Source of the DNA: Ceratothoa steindachneri
Taxonomy: Eukaryota > Arthropoda > Malacostraca > Isopoda > Cymothoidae
Direction: 5' to 3'
Length of the DNA stretch: 64,000 nucleotides
NCBI GenBank assembly: GCA_963969495.1
Contig: OZ018330.1
Span: 46,366,394-46,430,393 of the forward strand
Of the stretch, positions 1 through 9,899 are shown one piece after another. Within the stretch, counting starts at the first letter, position 1. The number at the start of each line of letters is the position of its first letter. A program made the translations under genes and the position numbers. The notes below the pieces were generated by a model. That model worked only from the letters and a program-made list of their open reading frames with translations, was not told the DNA's origin and made no database searches.

Positions 1-690
1 TAATATGGGTTCGCGGGTTAAGTTTTCTATGATACACTTAAAAGTTTGTTGTTGTTATGGACTCCATGTAAATGTGATGGGATTCGCGAACTGGATGGTG
101 ATAGGTTTGGCGATTTCTAAGAAACCAGGGAAGAAGTTGCGGTAAAACCCTACAAAACCAAGAAAAGTGTGGGCTTCTCATCCCCGATTCTCGCCTGGAG
201 GTACCTTTGAATGGCAGCTGTCTTTGCGGTATCAGCTTTGATCCCTTTAGAGGACAGTAAGAATACATTGTATACTAAGGATTCTTGTAGGAAATGCATT
301 TTGCTATTTTTGAGTTTAAGTTTACCTTCCTCAATTAATTGAATACAAGCTGTAGCCTGGAAATAATGGGTTCTATTTTCTTACTGAAAATTATGTTATC
401 GTCTAGATAAGCTAAAACCTCTACGTCTAATAGATCAGAAAGGAATAAATTCATTAATCTAGAGAAGTTATTAGGTCCATTTTGGATAACAAATGCCAAA
501 ACGTTGAAATAATAGTCCTCAAAATTGCCATTGAAGGACCTATATGATCTGGAGTTCAGCATGATCTCCATTTGCCAATATCCAGTTGCCAGATATAGTG
601 AAGGAAAGAACTTGGATTTCACTACATTTAGGATGGTTTTGGTCATACCCGGTATGGGAAACGGGTCCGGTATGGTGAAACAGCACGGAC
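1..690 (-). pseudogene. Ty3/Gypsy-type pol fragment (reverse transcriptase)
   Basis: Minus-strand translation gives Gypsy RT blocks in the expected order across shifting frames. DPFPIP lies near 680, ATGYWQMEI follows, then NVLAFVIQNGPNNFSRLMN, and the catalytic YLDD box is at 398-409, followed by IIFSK. Further downstream a fragment reads SSKGIKADTAKTAAIQ, matching the RT/RNase H connection of Gypsy elements (SSKGI...K..AI). The copy runs off the left edge of the window, so RNase H and integrase, if present, lie outside. Several frame changes and stops make it a dead copy. No LTR is visible. The family call is firm from motif order; the clade is not determined. Confidence 0.85.
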
Positions 691-1580
691 GATTTTTTCC
701 CCCAAAGCTTTTTAGGTTAATTTAAAAAGCTTAGCAAGTTGGCGAGCAAAGTGAGCCCTCACATGTATGGAGGGTATATGTGACTTGAAGCTCCCTTTTG
801 ATTCTTTTAAAAAATAATCTAATTTCAAAGATATTTTCCGGTCATGTCGGCCTCCATCCCTACTTCACTCTCCCAAATTTGTAGTGTTATGTTGCCTACA
901 TAAAGTCATTTTGTGAGATTCAATGCATATTCAGTATCATACTGTTTATAAAGTTGTCAATAAAACAGAAATGTGATATCACATAATTAAGCCTACTTAA
1001 TTTCGCTACTCAAAAATAGATCTGTAATCTAAGTTGAAAATAAAAATTTAAAAAACCCACCGTTTATTAATGCGACATTGTGGGGCACATGCTTCTTATG
1101 TAGAATGGCAGTTTCCATTTGTGGGCACGCACCACAACCTGAACTTGACTGAAAAGTTTAGCCATAGTCACACTGAAATAAATAATAATAAAAATAATGA
1201 GAAAAAATCATTCCTTCGCTGAATCCGGAATCGCTCTCTGGCGCTGTTTCTATAGGAGGGGAGTTTCAATCTCTGGAACTTTGCTATTCGATCAAACGGG
1301 CAATATGATGAAAAATATAGGTTAAATGAGTGATATGCAATTATAATATATTTGGGAATATCTTTTGTAAAATGATTCTTTTAAAATATAAATGTTTAAA
1401 CATTGTTGTTTTGCACCAAAGCAGTCTGGAATGCAAGGAGATAGTTGATAAGGGTTATTGCATCAATGGTACTCTCTTTAGGATCATTAATTACTTTAAA
1501 AAAGACCACGTAAACATCTGTGTTGAAGTTTTCTGGACAGCTAAGAGCTTAAAATGAACGCTAAAATCGCCTTGCTTACT
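691..1580. other. AT-rich sequence without recognised feature
   Basis: Only short ORFs with no recognisable motif. The stretch between the Gypsy and Tc1 remnants shows no clear tandem repeat. Confidence 0.4.
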
Positions 1581-1584
1581 TACG

Positions 1585-2150
1585 ATAGGAAAGAGACAAA
1601 GGTCTGAAGTCGAGAAAGGCTGCGAAGAAGACTCATGTTACTAAGAAGAACCTTACGATTAGGCTCCACTTTTATGGGAAATATAAAGAATGTACCTTTG
1701 AAAACTGCGCAAAGTAATATCCTCTGAGGAAGCTCTGTTCCGATTGTTGAGAGCTTCTGGAAGATCATTCGTTAGGAGGAAAAAAACGTAGTGCTTTCAC
1801 GAGTTCTTTATCGGGCCCACAGCGAAGCACCCTGACAGTCTCCATTTCTGGTGAGGCTTCTCATCAAAGGAAACTAAAGAACTAACCATTTTGACCAAGA
1901 TCACTTCCATGAACTCAACCTTGTAGCAAAATGTTAATTATCAGCATCTTTTCCAACGGTTCAGGACCAATTGATAGATGATAACGGTATTTTTCAGCAT
2001 GATAGTGTACCTTGTCACAAAGCAAAATCAATAACAAAGTTCTTAGCTGCAATTAACATTGAAATTTAAGAACCCTGACCCTAGAATTCCCGAGGTTCTG
2101 TTTTCCCTAACTTGCCGTTAGAGAAAAAGAACCTTTACACAACATATCAC
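1585..2150 (+). pseudogene. Tc1/mariner-like transposase remnant
   Basis: Plus-strand frames show the middle and C-terminal parts of a Tc1-like DDE transposase. KKNLTIRLHFYGKYKECTFENC corresponds to the segment before the first catalytic block. The usual F/SDE site reads VISSEEALFRL, so the first catalytic Asp is replaced. A VRRKK stretch follows, then HPDSLHFW. The second catalytic block is FQHDSVPCHKAK at about 1992-2027, with its Asp retained. The D-L-N-P-I-E block that should follow is scrambled. Frame changes and stops throughout mean it is inactive. Terminal inverted repeats were not found by eye. Confidence 0.75.
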
Positions 2151-2757
2151 TTTTACCTTACCATGATAATTTCTTGTATGCAGTACCAATGTTAAAACAA
2201 CTTCATATAAATGTAATTTTTAATTCCCATTATACATTAAAAATTATGTTAATAAAACACACCCCAAGGGACAATAATAATGTAATATATAGTATACCTT
2301 GTTTGGATTGGAATTTATTCTATGTAGGTCAAACTTCTAAAATATCTCTCTAAGAATTAAGCAACATCAAAATGCATTATCTAAGGGATATAAAAATAAT
2401 GCTTTGGCTGTACACAGGCTTAAGATGGGTCACCAGATTAAATGATCAAAAGCAGATACCATAATGAATAAAAATAATTTTATTAGCAGAAATATCTTTG
2501 AATCGTTTCTAATTTCCAGCACAAAGGAGAGAAATGTAACTATTAGCCCCGGTTTGTTTGCTTTAGATCCAGTACTATCTTTCTTCCTCAAATCAAACTT
2601 ATCAGAAGTCCCCCCCAAAATCTGACCTTATAGGGAAAACATTCCTTTGCAAATACGGTGTCTCTCTATTTCATAAACCATTGTGAGTTTGAAAATGTTA
2701 AGATAATGAAAGTACTAGTAGCTCCCATCAATCTTTCTTTTTCCCTACGTGTTACAA

Positions 2758-2759
<2 letters not shown>
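2150..2759 (+). pseudogene. Penelope-like element, GIY-YIG endonuclease end
   Basis: Plus-strand frames read NVIYSIPC, then FYVGQTSK at about 2318-2341, then a basic helix with KQHQ-like residues. Further on come SRNIFESFLISSTKE and GLFALDPVLSFFLKS. This is the order of the C-terminal GIY-YIG endonuclease of Penelope-like retroelements (Cys-containing linker, YxGxT block, R/E-containing block). Upstream, NVIFNSHYTLK with a following LIKHTP matches the RT-to-endonuclease linker. One frameshift lies after the YVGQTS block. The RT is missing, so it is a 5'-truncated copy. It ends against the (TA)n array at 2760. Confidence 0.75.

Positions 2760-2849
<90 letters not shown>
2760..2849. repeat. (TA)n microsatellite, 90 bp
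   Basis: Uninterrupted TA dinucleotide run. It is the junction between a plus-strand PLE on the left and a minus-strand PLE on the right, so the two elements are tail to tail across it. Confidence 0.98.
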
Positions 2850-2852
<3 letters not shown>

Positions 2853-5308
2853 ACAAAGCCCACAGGGAAAACTAATACGATGATTCCAAGTACTTTAGAA
2901 CTTTAATTCAAGTTCTTTATCAAGGAATAACAAAAGTACTGAAAATTGTAATTTATATGAAGATGATACAGAGGAGAGAGAACGCCCACAAAAAAAGCAA
3001 AAAAAAAACCAATCAAACAAATGAATTAATATGATATGGAAACCTTAGGAGGAGCGAAGATAAATACAAACTAAGATCATTAAATCAGGTAAATTCAAAA
3101 GGCTAAAGGTTGACAAGAGGATTAAAATATCGCATAAGCAATTAGGGAGGGAGAAAATCTGAGCGAGAGATTAACATCAGAGGTCAGGATTGAAAAACCA
3201 AGGAAGAATAAGTACAAATGTTCTAAAGCTTGACTCAAACGAAAATAAATACACATACATAAACATAAGGCTACATAGATGTACAAAAAAATTAAATAGT
3301 TTATTAAGATTAATATAAATATTTAGTCTCAAATTAAAAGTTTCGACATGCATTGTGAATATAATTGAAAAAATAACCATCCAGTTTATATAAGCCCTGA
3401 CTCATTAAAATGTCGGAATTTACTAATAAAGGTCGATTCAATGATATTTCGTGAGATTGTATCATTATTATGACAGATGATTTTAACAGAATTACAATCA
3501 ATATTGTGATTAACATGTAACAAATGAACATAAAATGAGCTGCTTTCTTTCCCGTGACGGACATTATATTTATGCTGAGAAATTCGCTTTTTTAAACATT
3601 TACCTAATTGGCCAAAGTAATATTTAGAGCAATCGATACATTTTACGCAATATACATTCAAAATACAGGAAAGGGAGTTCTTGAATAATAGTTTAAAGAT
3701 AGTTAAATACTACACAAATGCCTAGAGATTTTAAAATATGAGGGAGAGAAGCAAAGGATGGATTAAAAGGAAGTACAAGACTATTCTTGTTATTAAAAGG
3801 CGCGCGAGGTTCAAAACGATAAAAAGACTTTTTAGTTTACCGAAGGCATTTTTGAAGGAAATGAAAAGAATAGCAAAGTTTATGGCCGATGTCAAAAATT
3901 TTGGAAACTTTAGAGTCAAAGAATTCAAGACTAACCATACAAAGTGCACGGAGAAATATTAAAATAAAAATAGATCTTTTGACTTTAATATGGTGAAAGA
4001 GTAAAAGTGAAAATAAGAAAAAGAATTAGTTGGTTTCTGATAGACAGAGCATTTGAAACCAGAAGGCGTGCAGTGTATTAATAAATCAAGGAAAGGAATA
4101 TTTCCATTAAGTTCTATTTCAAGGGTAAATTTGATGGAAGGTACTAGTGAATTAAGTTTGTTCAAAAAAAGAAAAAAATATTTTCAGAATTGGGCCACAA
4201 GCAAAGGATATCATCAATATACCGAAACCAGATTATAGGAAAATCTACAATAGAGGGGGAGGAAAACCGTTTCGAAAAATTCCATATATAAGGTAGATAA
4301 AACTGGTGATAAACAATTACCCATGACTAAACCAAATTTTTGGTGAAAGAATCTACCATTGAAAGTAAATGCAAAGTCTTTGGTACAGAGGGAGATAAGT
4401 TCTAAGAATAAATTAGGGGGAAAGGTAATTCAACGTTAAACAATTTATCTTTAAGAAACTGGAATATATCATCCACCGGAACTTTTGTGAAAAGGGAGCA
4501 AACGTCAAAGCTAACAAGGGTGAAGTCGGAAGGGTAAGGGATAGTATTATGTTTTTTTATTGGGTAGGAACTATTAACTATATGGGAATCCGAAATGCAT
4601 CCTACAAGAGGGGTAAGATAAGAAGTTGGGCATTTTGACAAAACATATGAGACAGAGCCTACATAACTGACAATGGGGCGTAAAGGATTATTAGGTTTAG
4701 GGGTCTGGACAAGGCCATAAAGATAAGGAAGAAAGGCATTCATACTCGTAGATTTAAATTTAGAAATTAAGTCTGGATAATGTTTAAGAATTGAGCGTAC
4801 TTTTTTAATGAAAATTACTATTTACTTGTTCTAAAAGGTCATTATTTAAATGCACATAGGTAGTCATCTTTAGTTAATTCGCTCATTTTATCGAAATAGG
4901 TTTGTTTATCTAATATAGCTATTGCACCAGATTTATCGGCTTTAGTGATATGAAGGGTAGGATTATTCTTAAGGTTATTTATAGCACGACGGAAACGTAA
5001 GGGATAATTAGAGTCCGAGGAGGAAGGCATAGAATGGTACACAAAACATTTAGCAATAGAAATATACTCACTAGGAACATTGCCGAATTTTTCTAAATTA
5101 ATAAAGCTCTTAACAATTGTTACACTGGACGGTTGAGAAGGAATAGAAAATTTTAAACCGAAACCAAGAACACAAAGTGAAATTCTGTCTATTTGTTGCG
5201 ATGAATGAGAATGAACTGAACAAGTTCAAAAGTACTTGAAATAAGCCTTTCATTTTCCTGTGTGATTTTTTGCATTTATTGCTCTACTAACGTGCACGTT
5301 GTGAGTTT

Positions 5309-5309
<1 letters not shown>
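2850..5309 (-). mobile_element. Penelope-like retroelement, near full length
   Basis: The element fills the space between two (TA)n arrays. Its 3' end is at 2850 and its 5' end at about 5309. Minus-strand coding blocks run from about 5210 to 3386. An N-terminal domain has ITKADKSGAIAILDK (about 4900-4950). RT blocks follow: LRPIVSYVGSVSYVLSK, SFDVCSLFTKVPVDD, GLVMGNCLSP (about 4304-4336), WFRYIDDILCLW with catalytic YIDD at 4210-4221, and NIPFLDLLIH. The GIY-YIG endonuclease comes last, with CVKCIDCSKYYFGQLGK and RNIIEST (3386-3661). Domain order and the CxxC linker are diagnostic for PLEs. Several frameshifts interrupt the reading, so it is probably inactive although all RT catalytic boxes survive. 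A terminal hairpin lies at 2891-2925. Confidence 0.9.
2891..2925 (-). ncRNA. PLE 3'-terminal hairpin, hammerhead-like core (candidate)
   Basis: On the minus strand a CTTGATAAA segment is followed by a 6-bp perfect stem (arms within 2898-2915) and then TAAAGTAC. The layout CUGA-like segment, stem, GAAA-like segment resembles the core of hammerhead ribozymes reported in PLEs, but the conserved bases are imperfect here. It sits about 40-75 bp from the 3' junction with (TA)n. Ribozyme identity is inferred; the stem is directly visible. Confidence 0.4.

Positions 5310-5367
<58 letters not shown>
5310..5367. repeat. (TA)n microsatellite, 58 bp
   Basis: Pure TA run abutting the 5' side of the minus-strand PLE. 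With the array at 2760-2849 it brackets that element. Confidence 0.98.
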
Positions 5368-5370
<3 letters not shown>

Positions 5371-7289
5371 GCGTCGAGATAAAAGGATTCAAGGACATGT
5401 CTCCTACAGTCTGTCTTCCAACGTAAAATATTTAGGTATGAAACTCCAATGCTCTGTACAACATCGGGCAATAATTAATAAGAATTGTCCATGGGTGCCA
5501 AAACTCGTAGCCAGGGACAATATTTTAATTCATACTTTAATGAAATGTGTGCGAAAATATGATACTGAAGATAAACAACACTCCATGCTTTGAAAATAGG
5601 AGGAAAATAAGCCCAACCGAATTTACGGACTTAAGTAGATGATATGAGGTATCTAATTGAGTATCAGGTACAGTTGTGGAATTAATACACGGTAGAAGAT
5701 TTTCAATTCTCGAGAGGATCTATTTTAGAGGAACCAAGAAGATTCCGTTTAGAAACATGAAGAACTCGAATTACTAATTTAAAAAAAAATTCCGTGGCAA
5801 ACTAATGGACTCATTAAAAAAATCAGTTCGATAATATAGATTGAATTTGTTATTCACTTTGGAAAAAGTAACAAAAAAATAGGAATCAGTTTAATGAGAG
5901 GCGACTCCACAGAAGCGTGGTGAGTATTATCAACTCATTAAAACGATTGGATAAATAATTAAATGAACACTATTGTAAATGATTTCATTGTCTTCCTAGA
6001 AAAAGAAGAGAAAATTGAACTTGATACAATAGATAACCTATATAATAGACCGGATTTTTGTGATCCTTTCCCCTAAAAATCCCCTAAATAATTTATGCTA
6101 AACCCAGACTCTGCAGAATTTTCCCCTGGCAAAAGGAGACATTGAACCTTTATGGATATTTGTGCCCTCCACGGCAAAACCAGAAAGAAACCCTTCCGTC
6201 TTGGATCAACAAAAGCAAGCCTTGATATGACACTGTTTTTTCTTAGAACATATGACGCCATACTTTTCTTTTTCTAGTCGTGGACGACGTTTCAATAAAC
6301 ATTATTCTGTGACATAATCTTTTTTCTTCTTAACTTCCTATTTCAGCACATCGCCTTAATTAAATAATTCTTCATCTCCAATTTATAAAGAATTTCTTTA
6401 ATTTTATCCATTTAATTACCAAATCAAAATTAAAAGACTAAAAAATCTGTGAATATTCAATCTTCATCTTGCAATCATATGAATGGCAAGAATGTTTAAT
6501 TAGAGGTACTCTACCATTGAGGAGCGTGTGGAGAATATTGGCCCATTGGATTAAGAATTGCCCGAAATTCTTAGAGAGAAACGTTAAGTCATCAAAGGAG
6601 GTCAACGCCGGTTATCTAAACACTTAGTTGAAGGGAAGCCTAAAAGAAAGCAAGGAAGTGAGCGACGAGCCTCTCTCGATAGGATAGAAAAATGGGTCCA
6701 CCTCGCATCGCAAGAGCACTAGAATTGGAGGTTTGCTAATGGAGCGAGGACTGTTTTGCCCCTGGGAACCAGATAAGAGGGCAGAGCGAGGAGACAAACA
6801 AAACGAAAATATGTAAATACATGTGTATGTGTACCTATACACTTTTATATGGGTAAAAAATTCGGAGCAGATACATCATTAAATAGTATCCGCGCAAAAG
6901 TCGACTTTGAAACTAGTCCAGAAGTGCGGTAATATTAATTATAATAATCTGTATGCATTCAGGAAAATCTTACACTTGAAAAGAGCTTTTGGTGTCCTAT
7001 GGGTTACTAAGCAACTCATTACCAAAACAGCCTCACCACAATTATTATAATAAATTAGCGTCAATAAAAGCATCAGTGAAGAGAAACTAGAAGAAGGAAG
7101 ACCACAGATCCTAGTTGACGTGCACACTCACCTTCTAGATGGAGTGTAGAGGTTTTCACTTAAAAGAGATCCCAAGAGAAAATTTCCTACACGTGTCTAT
7201 TGTGCAAAGGAAAGATTTTTGGAAGGAGAATAATCTGTATTGCACTCAAAAACTGTTGGAACCAGTGAATAAAAAATGTATATGTATTA
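5368..7289. other. AT-rich sequence without recognised gene
   Basis: Scattered short ORFs only. A segment just right of the (TA)n array (5368-5600) has an open frame on the plus strand (VKYLGMKLQCSVQ) that faintly recalls a LINE RT segment, but it is too short to assign. Nothing else was recognised. Confidence 0.35.
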
Positions 7290-7465
7290 GTGTGTACACA
7301 TCTACTCAGCTCTAATTCCCAAGTATTTACAGATAATACCAAGTGGGTACTGAGTTCTCAGATGACCAATATTTACACAAATACTGAATGGTCAATGAAT
7401 TCCCAGATAAACAATACTTAAACAATGCACTAAATGGACATTAAATTCTTAGGTGAACAGAAGTT
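7290..7465. repeat. Degenerate tandem repeat, about 45-bp unit
   Basis: A motif resembling GAATTCCCAG followed by AATAYTTACAAAAT recurs at about 7306, 7352, 7397 and 7443, a spacing of 45-46 bp. Units are strongly diverged, so the array is old. Confidence 0.55.
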
Positions 7466-8104
7466 ATAAACCTTTACAGTGAAAAGGAAATAAAGTCCAT
7501 TAAACTTCATGCAGACCTTCACAGGTGAACGAGTTGTTTAAAGCACAACGACTAACAACGAGAGCTAGAATTACCGTGACAATGCTATTCGACATCTGAA
7601 GAGATGATGGGGAGACTCTGCACGACATCACCTCTCTACACGTTAAAATATAAATAATCAGGTTTGCCAACCTTACCGTAAAATCAGAATGGTTAGAATA
7701 CAAGTATGTCCCTTAATTAATAATAGAAAAATATTTGGTACAACAAACTTCCGACTTTATGTCTGAAGTTTTTTTCCGACATTACACAAATGACGAAAGC
7801 TTTTTGCATTTTAAACTAGCCAGTTGAGGAAATTTGGATAAGTGATTCTCAAACTTTTTTCGTCCAATTTGTTTCATCATATGTCAAGATGTTATTCATC
7901 TGGGTCCAAGATTGCCTGTGCAAAAAGGGTGCATTCCACGTAATATTAACACAACCTTAAACCAAGTTTATTTGTGATGCCGGAGAAATAGTTAACTCCA
8001 TTTTTCGTTTAATCGTCAATATTCAATAAAGTTTATAGCTTCTCAATCGTGCATAATCTGAACCCTTTCTATTGTACACTTTGCCAATCCATGAGCCCAA
8101 TTTC
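7466..8104. other. No recognised feature
   Basis: AT-rich DNA. Short ORFs show no family motif. Confidence 0.35.
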
Positions 8105-8580
8105 CCGACCTGAATGTGCATTCATAATCTATCCTTACTTCCATTTTATCCATATCATCTCCTTCTCTTTAGCAATGTCCACTCCTTTTTCTTAATCCAT
8201 ATAATTATATTTCCTTATTCATATCCTTTCTTCCCTCCTTGTCCATATCATTTCTTACTCTTTATATATCCTTTCTTTCCGTATATCAATATCCTTGCTC
8301 TCTTCTTTATTCATACCTTCTCTTCCTATTTCTCCATTTCTTTTCTTTCTTCTTTGTCCTTATTCACTTTTTCTTCTTTTTTCATATTCTCTTGTTCTCT
8401 ATTCAAATTATCACTTTCTACTCTCTCCATATCCTATCTTCCTCTTTAACCATATCCTCTCTTCCTCTCTAAACATATTCTCCTTTCCATATCCTCTATA
8501 CCTTATTATCAGTATCCACTTTTACTTCTTTATCCGTATCTTCTCTTCCTTTTTATTAATATCCTTTTATTCTTTATGGT
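8105..8580. repeat. Pyrimidine-rich degenerate array
   Basis: About 475 bp almost free of G on the plus strand, built from variants of TATCCTCTCTTCCTC and CTTTATCCATATC. Open frames across it (serine, phenylalanine, leucine and tyrosine rich) are by-products of the composition, not genes. Confidence 0.75.
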
Positions 8581-8627
8581 TAGAAATATTCGAAGCTATG
8601 TTTGTTTTTAGTCACGTCCACGAGAGA

Positions 8628-8945
8628 CTGTCGGTGCGTAGGACGATCGGTCGGATGGTAACCATTTTACTTTGAAATTAGTTTTTTGGGCAATAACATC
8701 GTAACTATTTGGCCGAGTCTAACAAAATTTGAAAACATAATGTTGTTTTCCATTTTCTTTCGATTGATATGATTGTCATGGTCCTCCCAAGGTTAATCCT
8801 GGAATTAGTAATAGAAAACTAACTATGGATCTGATTGCCACACCTGTTAAAAGTTTTGAAGGTCGTAAGGTAAAATAATCATAAGGTCATAAGACAGAAT
8901 AATTGAGAGTACGCGACATAGGTCTGGTGAACTTGTTCTATTAGC
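8628..8945 (+). repeat. Dispersed repeat family, copy A
   Basis: It starts at a GTCGGTSS-type segment and runs through a block with AAATTTGAAA, then CCTCMCAAGGTTA, then TTTTGAAGGTCGTAAGG, and ends at GGTCTGGTGAACTTGTT. The same ordered blocks occur at 17221-17460 and 62551-62725 on the opposite strand and in a deleted form at 37568-37712. This copy has an extra segment near 8880. No coding capacity is shared between copies, so a nonautonomous element is the simplest reading. Confidence 0.7.
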
Positions 8946-9205
8946 CTAGTCTACTAAACTTGAAGACCAGGTACCTGAAAGTCATGGCCTTTTGACCATT
9001 TGCCCGCAGCAATGAAAGAAAAAAAACAAAACATTGTTCAATATTAAAAAGTTAATAATAATATAACGAATCGTACCAAAAATTGAAGGAAATTTTATTA
9101 AATTAATAATTCCTTATTTAAATAGGAATAACTTCGAAGAGATATTTAATTTCTATCTATAAAATATTGGGATGCGCTTTTATAACCTGGTAAACTAGTA
9201 TAGAC

Positions 9206-9891
9206 CAGGTATCCGCAACCTTTGGTGCAAGGGCCACATGTGTGCATCATGATAAATGGATGTGGCCCTCATGCGGAAGATTGCTATATTTGGCCCAAGG
9301 GACACATGTGTCCATTGTGATAAACGGATGTGGCCCTCAAGTGAAAGGATGCTACATTTTGCCCAAGGGCCGCATGTGTCCATTATGATAAACGGATGTG
9401 GCCCTCAGGCGAAAGGGTGCTACATTTGGCCCAAGGGCCACATGTGTCCATTATAATAATCGGATGTGGCCCTCAGGCGAAAGGGTGCTACATTTGGCCC
9501 AAGGGCCACATGTCTCCATTATGATAAACGGATTTGGCCCTCTGGCGAAAGGGTGCTACATTTGGCCCAAGGGCCACATATGTCCATTATGATAAACGGA
9601 TGTGGCCCTCAGGTGAAAGGGTGCTACATTTGGCCCTCAGGTGCACGGATGCTTATCGAAAATAATATCTGTGTTTAATTCCCGCCATTTGTTAAATCTT
9701 GTTAGGGATCCATTAATAGAGCTCGAACAATCTATCCGTTTTGCATCTGATTGCTTCCAGCATAATTATTGAATATTATAATGCTATATAAATATAATTA
9801 TAATGTTAATTCACAGATTATAAAAATTATACCATCTATAAATTTTATTTTCGACTTGGCACTCTCATATTAAATGATTGGTGAGGCACTG
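9206..9891. mobile_element. hAT-type nonautonomous transposon (MITE), 686 bp
   Basis: The left end begins CAGGTATCCGCAACC and the right end, read inward on the other strand, begins CAGTGCCTCACCAATC. Both fit the hAT terminal pattern (CA-G-G followed by YCNCAA-C). Flanks 9198-9205 (GTATAGAC) and 9892-9899 (GTGTAGAC) form an 8-bp target-site duplication with one mismatch, the length expected for hAT. There is no transposase inside. The internal sequence is largely a 68-bp minisatellite followed by AT-rich filler. Confidence 0.72.
9226..9650 (+). repeat. 68-bp minisatellite, about six units
   Basis: The GATAAACGG motif recurs at 9251, 9319, 9387, 9455, 9523 and 9591, exactly 68 bp apart each time. 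Each unit contains GGCCCAAGGGCCACATGTG, itself partly palindromic. Units are only slightly diverged, so the array expanded recently compared with surrounding repeats. It sits within the left part of the hAT-type element. Open frames across it are by-products. Confidence 0.95.
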
Positions 9892-9899
9892 GTGTAGAC

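Noticed and set aside
2658..2906. Open frames of alternating Tyr-Ile on both strands, also at 51525-52438
   Set aside because: They are translations of (TA)n microsatellites, not genes.
8114..8675. Long plus-strand frames rich in Phe, Ser and Leu
   Set aside because: Three overlapping frames are all open because the tract has almost no G; this is compositional.
9195..9678. Repetitive frames containing GPQAKGCYIWP-like units
   Set aside because: A product of the 68-bp minisatellite. The unit length is not a multiple of three, so no single protein repeat is maintained.
9206..9891. CRISPR-like regular repeats
   Set aside because: Units are contiguous 68-bp tandem copies with no unique spacers, and the context is eukaryotic.
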